A DNA stretch of 64,000 nucleotides from Penelope pileata (taxonomy: Eukaryota; Chordata; Aves; Galliformes; Cracidae): NCBI GenBank assembly GCA_013396635.1, contig WBMW01000077.1, positions 90,743 to 154,742 of the forward strand. Reading direction: 5' to 3'. This document shows positions 47,514 through 58,200 of the stretch, piece after piece. Each line of letters begins with the position of its first letter. Position 1 is the stretch's first letter. The notes beneath the pieces were generated by a model that saw nothing but the letters and a program-made list of their open reading frames with translations, was not told the origin of the DNA and did not search any database. The translations under genes and the position numbers were made by a program.

Positions 47514-48391
47514 CACTATAGCGGGCAGGTCCAACCCATGGGTTGTGGGCCACATACGGCCCAGCACAGCTTGTACTGTGGCCTGCCCACAGCTGCCCTG
47601 CTGTGTGGCCTCACCCAACCCCAGGCATGTGTCCATCATGCAGCAACTAGCAGTGTCTGAGCTGAATCCAGGGCACAGAGAGGGCACAGTGCAATGCTAA
47701 CTCAAGTTATGGCAAATGATTTTATGCATTTTGATACATTGGCTAAACACAGTCCTGTGAACAGTGAAAAATATGGAGCCTTTCTTTCAGTTTTGATAAA
47801 GGAATTTGAGAATAGTTTTTACAATTGCGAAAAAGTCATCAACTATTTTGGTATATTGGCAACTCCATTTTCACTCAACAAAAATACATTCCCTTCAAAT
47901 TTTCAAATGGAATGTATAGAGTTGCAATCAGATATTCAACTCAAAGAAAAATTCGATCATGTCTCTCTACCAGACTTTCATAAGACCTATCTTTCTGAAG
48001 AAAAATATCCTTCACTTCATAATCACACCTTATTCACGCGATTGGTTTTTGGCAATACGCACATTTATGAACAACTATTTTCAAGGATGAAGCACAAGAA
48101 GAATAAAATTTCATCAAAAATCTCTGGCAAACACCTTGAGAACTAACAAAAAATTGCAACCACTTACATCAAACCACATCATTGCATTAGTTTCACAATA
48201 ACAAGTTCAAATATTCCACTAGTTTCATGATTTTTGTTGCTCTTTTTTATGTTTTAATAAAAATATATAAAATTAATTTTGTTACCTATACATATTAAAT
48301 ATATTATATATTTTATTTGCAGTCCAAGACAATTCCTCTTCACTCAGTGCGACCCACAGAAGCCAAAAGGTTGGATGCTCATGCACTATTG
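47514..48391 (+). mobile_element. hAT (Charlie-like) transposon remnant with 8-bp target duplication
   Basis: The element spans 47522-48383 (862 bp). Imperfect terminal inverted repeats: left CGGGCAGGTCCAACC...GTGGGCCACAT; right (reverse complement) CATGAGCATCCAACCTTTTG...GTGGGTCGCAC. It is flanked by CACTATAG (47514-47521) and CACTATTG (48384-48391), an 8-bp duplication with one mismatch, the length typical of hAT elements. Inside is the C-terminal transposase fragment at 47694-48146. Most of the transposase, including the zinc-finger and catalytic core, is deleted. The right sub-terminal region is A/T-rich, as in Charlie elements. Confidence 0.8.
47694..48146 (+). pseudogene. hAT transposase C-terminal (dimerisation) fragment, 150 codons open
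   Basis: The frame starts at an ATG at the deletion junction and stays open to TAA. Visible landmarks: LIKEFENSF (residues 34-42), LKEKFDHVSLPDFHKTYL (83-100), EEKYPSL (102-108) and FGNTHIYEQLFSRMKHKK (119-136). The last corresponds to the hAT C-terminal dimerisation signature FGSTYxCEQxFSxMxxxKS seen in Charlie-type transposases and domesticated relatives such as ZBED5, GTF2IRD2 and EPM2AIP1. The TAA falls inside the usual HLExxLRIATT motif, and the frame continues KIATT after it, so the stop is an inactivating change close to the natural end. The catalytic residues upstream are missing, so it cannot transpose on its own. The length of intact frame is notable for an otherwise decayed region. 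Confidence 0.75.
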
Positions 48392-51062
48392 GATTAGGAA
48401 AGTGTGATTTCAGACAAAACTGTATTTATTATAAGAAGAAGCAATACAACCTGTAGCTTTCAGATGCATTATTTTCATACACAAACTATTCTTTACTTTT
48501 TTTTTCAGATTTTTCATTTATTTTGATAATTTTGCATTAATATTCAAATGCTGAGTCATTTTTCCCCCAGTGCTAATCAAATATTATTATTAACTAAACC
48601 ATGACAATTATGTAGATATTTTTATTCTCTTCTTACAAAGAGGAACTCTGAATTAAACTCACACGCACTTCTGATTTTGTTAGAATAGAAGAAAAGTGAT
48701 TGGATTATGTTTTGTTCCTTTTATTTTGACATAAAATTGCCATCTGCTCTTGACTGATTCATCTTTTTCCCCTCCTAATTTGTATGTATTATTATTCTTA
48801 TAGCAAATACTCTGTGATACTTGATCCTTATTATTCACTTATGAACATTTAGTGTTCAAATTTCTCAAGCATCATTATGAACTGTCAATCCTTTCTCTCA
48901 TTCTCTTTTCATTGTTTTCTTTTGCTTTCATGCTTGTTCATGAGAATGTTCTTTATCATGGTCTAGCAATGAAGTTCTGTGTTTTGTGATCCTCTGGGAC
49001 AAGGTCAATCAACTGAAATAATTTCCTTTTTTTTTTTTTTTTTTATTCCATAAAAGTGAGTCATGAAAATAATTTCTGCAGCTTGATTAGTTTTTGAATG
49101 AATGATTTTAAATATCTTGATTGTGCACTCCATTAGGCACTCAATGTATTATATTCTGTCTCATGGCATCTACAAAAAGGTGAGATAAGTTTAGTTATTT
49201 CAGGAACTGGGACCATTCCCGTCTTATTTCTGCCTCCCACAAGTAGTGAGGCAGTCTTCGGAGAATAAGATGAGAAAAGCATAACAGGGAGTTACACCCC
49301 GTTATTACTCCCTGTTATTAACAGAGAGTTACACTGAAGTAATTATTAATATCTTAGGTAAAAAAATAGAAGTCTAGAAGAGAATTTTCTAATTAATAAT
49401 ACCATTTTTTCCCTTTCATTTTTGGATATAATCAAAGCATTATGAAGGTTTTGTTTAACTATTCTGCTGTCAGCAGAACTGTCCAGACCGGTACCATTTT
49501 TTAATTTATCCTTTTCTATCTTTATCTATTATTAATGAAATGTAATATAAACTTAATAATATTTCCATAGTATGGGTCTAGATACCTCACACTCCAGCTA
49601 GAAACTACTCGCTATTAATAGTAAGTTTTCTCAGTAGTAAGAAAAGATGAGGACTACATCATACCTTAAAAATAGCCCTGTACAAATGGAAGTTTAAATG
49701 TGAAATAATTCCTCATTGTATTCTGTGTAAAGAAATAGAAAGATTGAAGTCAGGTTTCATGTGATTAATCCTAAATGCCTTCATTAAAAAAAGAGGAAAA
49801 ATGTTCTAGATTTTATCTATGCCTATTGATGCTCTTGGAAGTAAAAAAAATATCTAAAAAATGCAAAAAATTCTATGCAATTATGAACATAATATTTGAA
49901 TCGAGCTTCTGTCTTCAAATTTTTCTGCAGCTGATCAGCTGGAGTGGGGGGTTGTGAGAGGAAATTTAAGAAGCCCAAAAAAGGGTGCAGACAGCGCACT
50001 CCATGGAAAAAGTCTTTGCAAGCATTTGTTAAATGTGTCACCGTGTTGTTTTATCTGATAAAGTTAAATAAACAATAACATCAATAAGTAATAACCATGG
50101 CAATTAGATGTACTAATAATCAGAAAAAGAAGTGACAGAAAAAAGCCTGAAACACAGTTTTAATGTAAAATCCCAAGCAAAGTCACATTCCTCATAATCC
50201 AAAACTCATAATTGTATCTTTAAGTAGTAATACTGAAAGGCAAAAAATGTTTATTTATAGCAAATTATTCAGAATGTTAACATTTTCTAATTAAATTGAT
50301 TACTTGAAATGATTGAAGAACAAAAATAAACATGGCAATTTTTAAAGACTCGTAGAAAATATTGATGTCTAAATATAGATTACCAAAATCACACTGTAGA
50401 TCATTTTTTCTCAAAATCTTTTGCACTGATCACTTAGTGCACTATTGACCTATAAGCATATTGATCACCTGTATGAAGCTTTACATGCTTTTCAATGTCA
50501 GAATCCTTAAGAAAGCTAATTGTGTTTCCCATTCTATAGATTAAAATAAATAAATAAATATGAAATAAAGGATATATGGCAAAAAAATTCTATCATAACA
50601 GTATCCTGGGACTATAGACGATTTATATTAGAGTAAGCTACAAAAATTTCATTTCAAATATTTTATTTTTGAAATCTACATTTTGCTTAATGTCAAAATG
50701 TTAAAAGCCAAAAGGGTTTTATTATCATTATTTTTCTGTTACAAGGAGAGAAGAGAGAATGGAGGGATTAATATAAACTACTAGTAGGTTACTATAACCT
50801 ACCAACGTGCACATTTTTTACATGCAAATCTTTCACTCAGTTGTTTGTTGGACTTAAGAGATCTGTTGAGGACCTAACTTGGATCTCACAGTTCATCTGG
50901 GATAATCAAATTCCATTGTCAGCTACAGCATCACTCCAGATTTGTTACAGTAAATGACAGGAGTTATTGTAATTTCCAAACTACAAAATTTTGATATTTT
51001 GGGTCTTTGGATTGGTGCTGGCTCTTCTGTTAACAAATGCAGCACCTATTGCATTGACTTAG
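48392..51062. other. AT-rich intergenic sequence
   Basis: A T-run of about 20 lies at 49026-49045. A short duplication GGGAGTTACACCCCGTTATT/CTCCCTGTTATTAACAG lies near 49289-49330. A (TAAA)n patch is near 50545-50565. No recognised gene or transposon. Confidence 0.5.
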
Positions 51063-51234
51063 TAGTGGAACAAGTTGCTAAGAGAGGCTGTTGAGTCCCT
51101 GTTCTTGGAGATCTTCAAAAGCGCTCTGGATGTGGTCCTGGGCACCCTGCTGTAGGTGGCTCTGCTTGAGCAGAGGAGTTGGACCAGATGACCATCAGAG
51201 GCCCCTTCCAACCTCAACCATTCTGTGAATTGAA
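51063..51234 (+). mobile_element. CR1 LINE 3' end
   Basis: TGGAACAAGTTGCTAAGAGA, GGAGATCTTCAAAAGCG, GAGCAGAGGAGTTGGACCAG, GAGGCCCCTTCCAACCTCAA and a CCATTCTGTGAATTG tail follow in CR1 order. Short and diverged. Confidence 0.92.
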
Positions 51235-52814
51235 TTTTTTCACTCAATGGTCTTCAAGTCAGAAAAGTCAGTCTTTTAAGTCGTTGCTATGTAACAGTCC
51301 AAAAACATGCCGGGAATTGCAGCAAATATTTCTCAGATGAGCAACTAAACCACAAATCTCTTACAACTTGTCCCAGCCCACAAAAAAGGAGAGAGAAAGA
51401 TTTCAGAGAACGAAATAATATCAGGAATGGTACTTGTAACTATTAGACAAACAATTAATAGATTAGATCTTATTTGTCAGAAAAAAAAGTGACCACTAAA
51501 AGGAAGGATGTTTCCAACAAACAAATGGCTATCTTAAGCCATTGATTATACTAAGATTCCTCACTTCTGTTTTTATGTTTATTTGTTTATTTATTGTGAG
51601 AGAACAGCACGAAAACCTGTTGAGCACAAGTCATCTGCCTTTTTCGGTAAATGAGACGTAATTTTCTAAGTTCAAACAGTTCCCTGTGTTTCCCTGTGCG
51701 GATGATCTAAGTGTTTTCTATTGGAATACTACCAATAATATTTACAACTCAATTTTTTGCAGCTCAGGGAGAATGAAGGTGGCTTTGCATCAAAATGCTC
51801 TTATTTCTCTTCCAGCTTTCATAGTTGAAAAATTGCTCTCTTACATTAAGTTGTAACATAATGTATTTTTAATGCTATTCATTTTTTTTTTTCAGACTGC
51901 AAGGTGACATCCAAACTAGAAAATTAAAAGCATGTCTGGAATTGTTGCTAGCTGCAAAAATACTATTTTTTTTAAATAATATTAAATTATTAGAATAGTC
52001 CCAGGCATGTTTTTACCTCATGCTAACTATCATTCCAAACAAATTTAGAAAAGAGGTTGAAGGTTGAAAGAAACTATGTCCTAGAGGTAGTCTGCAAGCA
52101 ACCTTCTTTACTGGGGGATGCAAGAGTTTCATGGTGTAGATGTGGCCATTCTGTGTCTGTCGGTTTTCAGGGCCAGGAATGTTAATTTACAGGCAAGAGT
52201 GTTAATTTACAGGCAGTCATTTAAAAGCCATTAAAATGTGTCAACACCTATGTTTGTGCTGTAGTAGACTTTGTTGTGCTAAATGTTAGTTCACAGTATA
52301 CCTAAAGATTATATAAATATTATAGATCCTGTGAAGTATTCCTGTTTTGCCTTTTGTTGTGCAGTATCTGGCTTGAGGAAATAGAATAGCCTCCTTTTAC
52401 AGAATTTGTTTCATATTTTACAAAACCTGGTTTAAACTTCGCCTTATTTAGAGTTACCTTCTTTTCTTATACTAATGATGTTTCATATGGAATAGGTAAC
52501 TAAAATCAGTAATCCCACCTACTTTCTGCCATAAGTGATAGGATTCAGCTACCTTACCCTGAGTACCAAATGACATTTGAGGTGCTGTAGGGAAATTCAG
52601 TGTGTCTACACACAGCTGGGATGTACGATACAGGATGTAGAGGAAACCAGCACAGCTCTAGAGAGTCAGCTGTAAGCCAAGCAAAATTTTACACAATTTG
52701 ATAGTGTCAACAGGCATTTATATTTACGTAACCGAACCCTATCCTTACATTTTAAGATGGAAATCATCTACAAAATTCAGCCATTAGGAGTAGGCACCTA
52801 CATGACTCAAGTTG
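51235..52814. other. AT-rich intergenic sequence
   Basis: A 19-bp tandem duplication, GTTAATTTACAGGCA(A/G), is seen at 52181-52197 and 52201-52217. No recognised gene or transposon. Confidence 0.5.
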
Positions 52815-53082
52815 TCTGTGGCCACAAGTTTCACCAAGTGAGGTTTAAATCAGATGTCAGGAAGAATTTCTTCATCGAAAGGATTGCTAGGCATTGGAAC
52901 AGGCTTCTCAGGGAAGTGGTAGAGTCTCAATCCCTGGAGGTGTTTAAGAGATGATAGGATGTGGTGCATAGGCACCTTGTTCAGTGGTGGACTCGTTAGC
53001 GTTACGTGATGGTTGGACTCAATGATCTTATGTTCTTTTTTTTCCCAATCTAAGCGGTTCTATGATTCTACAGTTCCATGAT
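52815..53082 (+). mobile_element. CR1 LINE 3' end
   Basis: CCACAAGTTTCACCAAGTGA, GTCAGGAAGAATTTCTTCAT, GGCATTGGAACAGGCTTCTC, AATCCCTGGAGGTGTTTAAG, GATGGTTGGACTCAATGATC and the tail GTTCTATGATTCTACAGTTC mark a standard CR1 3' UTR of moderate divergence. Confidence 0.95.
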
Positions 53083-53685
53083 GAAACATACTTGTTAATT
53101 TTAGAGTAAGCTGAACAGCTATCTAGATGTCACTAAACTTTCATTAGGTCATCTTTATAGGTTAGACCTTGCATGAAACTTGTATGTTTAGTCACTTAAA
53201 GATAGGTGCTTACAATCTAGAAATAATTCTCTGCCTCACCATTGAAGGGCAAATTCATTTGCCCAGACTTGGATGCCTATTGCCTTCATAGATGTCACAG
53301 AATGTTCTCCTTGCCTCTTCCTGCCAACCCAGATCTCCTGCAGTTACTATCTACCACGTCTGCACCCTGTAGATCTCTCAAATACTTTTGAGATGGCCCA
53401 AGATATCGATGCTTTCACAGCTGAAGTGATTTCATTATCATTGTACAAGTCCTGAACCAGGAAAAGGTTGCCCAGAATATAACACCTAAGTCTATCAACA
53501 ATAACTAAGGTATATAACATCTAAGGTTGGACTGAAAGAATATCTCCCATCATCTTTCCTCTAGACTCCTAGTCTACTTAAGCTGATGTCTGTGCTCATC
53601 ATGTTAGTTTTCCTGGATATTGCCTTCAATCGCTAGCATGTATGATTTGCCCAGCGATCCTAGGTACTTAACTAATTAACTAAGG
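53083..53685. other. Intergenic, possibly an old unclassified repeat
   Basis: Complexity is higher than in the surrounding AT-rich DNA (for example ATTCTCTGCCTCACCATTGA at 53227). It may be an ancient LTR fragment, but I cannot assign it. Confidence 0.2.
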
Positions 53686-54372
53686 TATTGTTAGACATTG
53701 TCAACACGGGTTCATCAAGGGAAAGTGCGAACTTAGTAATTTGAACTCCTATAATCAGGTCATCTGCTTGGTGGATGAGGGGAAGGCAGTGAACATAATC
53801 TTTCTGAATTTCAATAAAGCCTTTGATACTGTCTCTCATGGCATCCTTTTGAATGATGAACTGGCTCAATAGTAGAGTTCAATGTGTTGCAGTGAATGTA
53901 CAACTGGCTGGTGACCAGTCAGTACTAGTGTTCCCCATGGCTCAATTCTAGAGCTAGTCCTGTTTAACATTCTTATTAGTGTTCTGGATGAAGGAGCATC
54001 TCCAGCAGGTTTGTTGATAATACTAAACTGAGAGGTGCTGTTGACTCTCTGGAGGAACAAGAAGTCTTGGAGAGATCTAGATAATTTGTAGTACTGACTG
54101 ATTAACAATGGCAAGAAGAACAAAGCAAAATGCCAGGTTCTGCACCTGGGAGAAAATAATGCCAGACAGAGGTACAGACTGGGAGACAAGTGACTGGAGA
54201 GCTGGGCTGATCTGAGGCTGCTGACTGACAGCAGTCATGAGTCAGCAGTGAGCCCAGGCAACCAAGTGGCCAAAGAGCATTTTGGGATAGCATAGCCAGA
54301 TGGTCAAAAAAGGTTGTTCTCCCAACTGTATTCAAGCATTGATGCTGCCTCATCTTGAATATTGAGTACAGT
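53686..54372 (+). mobile_element. CR1 LINE, RT region (left part of a split copy)
   Basis: It starts in the RT domain: GTCAACACGGGTTCATCAAG (GFIKGK), then FLNFNKAFDTVSHGILL (RT motif A; the usual form is YLDFSKAFDTVSH), a degraded SGVPHGS-like turn, and GTTTGTTGATAATACTAAAC, where the FADDTK box has become F-V-D-N. It runs into GAATATTGAGTACAGT and is cut by the LTR at 54373. The catalytic box is mutated and several stops are present. Confidence 0.9.
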
Positions 54373-54896
54373 TGTCTCAGTTTCTAACAGAAGTTACTTC
54401 TCTCATAGTGTCTGGTATGAAGCTATGTTTTGTTCCCAGAAGAGAAACAAAACTGATAAGACCTGGCAATGTTGAACACAGCCAAGGACATATTTTTGTT
54501 CCTCAGTGAAGCAGTTAGAAGGCATAAGGAACCGGGAACTGGGAGGGGACAGGACCAGGGCAGCTGACCTAAACTGACCAAAAAGCTATTCCATACCACA
54601 TCACATCATGTGATTTTTATGGAAGAGGAGTCTCTTACTCGGAGGGAGGGACTGCTGGCTGGTTGGGTATCGGTCGTTGGTCCCTTGCTTTGTGTATTAT
54701 CTATTGTTTCTTACATATATATATATGTACTGGTATTTCTTTTATTCTCTCTGCTGTCTTAGTAAATTGCTTTTTTCTCAGCCCATGAGTTCTACCGTAT
54801 TTATTCCTTAATTCTCTCCCCCATCCCATTTGGAAGGTGGGAGGGTGAGCAAACAACTGTGTGGGACTTAGTTATCTGCTGAGTCAAACCACAACA
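54373..54896 (+). mobile_element. Solo ERV LTR inserted in CR1, perfect 5-bp target duplication
   Basis: The LTR begins TGTCTCAGTTTCTAACAGAA and ends TCAAACCACAACA (524 bp). It is flanked by ACAGT on both sides (54368-54372 and 54897-54901). The interrupted CR1 reads on without loss across it (TTGAGTACAGT / ACAGTTCTGGGCTCC). A GGGGACAGGACCAGGGCAGC block, an AT-repeat TATATATATATAT (54716-54728) and TAGTAAATTGCTTTTTTCTC before the 3' end match the LTR at 60939. A 5-bp duplication points to an ERVL-like element. No internal genes remain, so it arose by LTR-LTR recombination. Confidence 0.9.
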
Positions 54897-55364
54897 ACAG
54901 TTCTGGGCTCCGCAGTGTAAAAAGGATGTTAAAGTCCTTGAAATTATCCCTAGGAAGGCAACAGATCTGTTAAAAGGGCTGAAAGACATATGCTATGAGG
55001 AGAGGCTGGGGACACTTGAGTTGTCCAGACTGGAGAAAAAAAGGCAAAGAGACGACCTCGTTGCTCTCTACAACTCAGAAGAAGTGGAGAAGGAGGAATG
55101 CCCTGGAATTCCCTGGGAATCAATGACAGGACATGCAGGAATAACACAAAGCTGCACCATGGGTAGTTCAGACTGAATACTAGGAAAAATTTCTTTACCA
55201 TGAGGGTGTTCAAACACTGGAACAGGCTTTCTAGCAAGATAGTTGATGCCCCATACTTGTCAGTGCTCAAGAGATATTTGGATAATGTCTTCATTAATAT
55301 GCTTTAACTTTTGATTAGCTCTGAAATGATCAGGCTTTTGGACTAAATGATCTTTGAAGGTCAC
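54897..55364 (+). mobile_element. CR1 LINE, 3' part (right part of the split copy)
   Basis: It continues from 54372: TTCTGGGCTCCGCAGTGTAA, GGGCTGAAAGACATATGCTA, GTTGCTCTCTACAACTCAGA, AATACTAGGAAAAATTTCTT, GATGCCCCATACTTGTCAGT, and a 3' end GACTAAATGATCTTTGAAGG. The CATTAATATGCTTTAACTTT variant is shared with the outer CR1 at 1861-2006. Confidence 0.92.
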
Positions 55365-55407
55365 TAACATTTTTTTCTTTTCATTTCTTTTCTTTCATTT
55401 CTTTTAA
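55365..55407. repeat. T/C-rich simple repeat at the CR1 tail
   Basis: Irregular TTTCATTTCTTTTC units follow the CR1 3' end directly. It probably represents a degenerated CR1 tail microsatellite. Confidence 0.7.
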
Positions 55408-58200
55408 AGGAGATGCATTTAGGACAAAATCAAACTATTTGAGGGGGAGATAAAGATCTGTAGATTTAATTCTTTTGAATAGGTGAATGAAAAAGAAGAC
55501 AAAAATTGAGTTTTTGATCTAGAAGTATCATCTTTACTTCTGGAAGAAATGAAACAAGTTTACAACTTTGGATGAAGTTTTTTTATTAACTGCATTTTTT
55601 TAGCAGTCTTGTGGATATGTTAAACAGTTAAAAATTTTCATTGATGTTTTCTTTCTAAAAACTTATTCAAAATAATTTTGTTTATAATTTTCATTAGCTT
55701 TGAAAATGTTGAAATACATCAAAACTTTGATAAATTTCCTCTGTGGAAAATTTCAATAGTATGTTTAAGGCCAAATTTTGATGAATAATGAAGAAATAAT
55801 CTGTTTTGGTTTACAAATTCAGATCAAATTATTGTTAACACAATGCAAATTTACCTTCTTCAATTGTTTTGATTTTTTGGTAGAGACAATCAAATGTATT
55901 GACTCAGAATACTGAAGCAGTGCTGGTGCACAAGTTCTTTCTCTTGTCTAGAATTGTTCTGAAGTGGGTAAAGGAAACCAGGAGTGAGAAGAGGTCAAGT
56001 CTGGGAGTGAACAAAGTACAACTAAAGTACACCCAATATCTGTGAGAAAAAATAAAATTAGAAGGGCCTAATTCTCTCAATGACATTAGTGCAATCCCAG
56101 CAGAAGGACAGAAAAAGGGCCTTCAATGATCACTTGCCTGTTGGAGATATTGACTGAATAATAATAATAAAAAAGTAGCTGAATGCATTGAGATCACTTC
56201 TTTTTTTTTTCCCCAACTTTCGTGTCTCTGTATCACAGTCACAATGCAGAGATTCTAAAGGCAGTGCCACCCACTAGAACTATGAACAAAAGCAGAATCG
56301 GCTAAATTCTCTAATCTTGAAGTAAATACAGCAATATTAATACTGTATTGATGTAAGGAACAATGTTTTCAGTTTTACACCACCCTGCACTATGTAAGCA
56401 AAGTTATAACACCCTCTCTGAAGTCTCAGGAGTATTGCCTTTGGTCTTGCACAGTTCTTATTCATATTGTGATGGAAAAAAACCATGAACATGAATAATG
56501 TTTCTGTGCAGCATTAATTCTATGCAAAATGCAAGAAAGATCCTCAATGAACTCTTAGCTTAACTTCTAGTTTCTGCTGTAAACAGAATTTTTCTATACA
56601 TTAAGTCAGATTGTCTTCTACCTTATGTTATTGTCTGTCTTTTCTTCCTCCTCTCTCAAATTCAAAGGAATTTATTTCCACACAATGTATGAGATATTCT
56701 TTTAAAGTTACCATTACTTTACATGTTATGCTATTTTCCTTAATAATCTGGTTGGACCTAATGATATACCATATTTAGTTCACTACAAAAATATTTGAAA
56801 AAAAGAAAAGAATACAGTATGGAAAAATGTTGAAAGTGATCAAATGCCATCCGAAACCTGGAAAAGCTGAAAGATAGTGTTAAGCTAAAATATTGCAGGG
56901 ATACATATTTTAGTTGGGCTTGATATATATATACTAATGACCATATTTCTGCATCTTCGGCCATAACACAAGTTTGCACTCCATCAACTAAAATCATGCC
57001 ATTCCAAGTTAGGGATACTCAAAAAGATCTCTGGGTATAATTTGTGTAATAATAATAGCACTAGTAATTTAGAAAATGGCCAGTTTTGTTTTTTTTCTAT
57101 TTTTCATATTATGTCCCACACCAGTGACAATAATGGTGCAGCTTGAAAATACCGTGTTTAGGACAAAAGGAATACCAAAACCATCACTTTCTGTATATTG
57201 GTAACTTCATAAAATTTGTTAAGAAAATATTTTGGTTAGTTACTTAGTGAAAAACTTTTAAAAATGTGAAAAAATGAAAGTAATGTTATTGTTGGCATAC
57301 AAAGTGTTTGGGCTCTTTGCTGATTAAGTTGTGGAACAATATTGTGATGTATGTATTTCAATGTGCTTTGACTGAGTAGAAGCAAAGCTCATTTTAATAC
57401 TTGAAGTGGACAAGATATTTTTTAGTTATAGCTGCTTTGATTTGACAGTTTTTTAAGCGTGCTTCTATGATGCTGTTGTGATTTAATACCACATCGGTAT
57501 AAATGCCAATAAAACTACCCTAAGCTAATGGAGTATTGCATTGTGAGTCTATTGCGGAGAATATGCACCACCTCTATTTAATTATTATGCATATTGGGCA
57601 ATTTGAGAATAAAAAACATATTAAAGAGCAACTCATATGACTTCTTCAAGGTGATGACAGCAGAATTGTCATTCATCTTCTTTCTGTCATGCAGAATGAT
57701 AAGCGTGAGAATCCTTGCATAATTTTGGAAATAATTTTGATTCTATCAATGAAGATAGCTCACATTTTGTTTGTTATTATATTTCTTTATCTACAGATCA
57801 GTTACCTACATTAAATTCAGGCTTAGATTTTCAGGATGAACAAATCTGAAAAAGTCAACAGTTTAGATATTAGCAATCATATATTTTATACATACTTAAA
57901 ATAACAGGTTTTGGATAAATCTACAGGCAAAGGATGTCTGAATTAGTGAAAAGTAGCACTAGCCTCTCACATGGGATTCATCTGAAACTGTCATTCATTT
58001 TTCTTAATTTTAAATCCAGATGATGAAAGTATCTAATCAACAGGAAATTACCAGTGTTTGATCAACAGGAAATTATTTAAATTCTTTATTTTTGCCTTGA
58101 TTTCCTTATTCCCAGGTGCACTCTCAAAAGAGATTAAGAATGCATCATGCTATCAGTAGTTTTCATTTAGGAAATCTAACTTGCTTGGGAGCTAACTCCA
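55408..58200. other. AT-rich intergenic sequence (left half of a 5.5-kb stretch)
   Basis: No recognised transposon. A minus frame at 56758-56997 carries pyrimidine-rich tracts ending in AG but has no coding character I trust. Confidence 0.45.
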
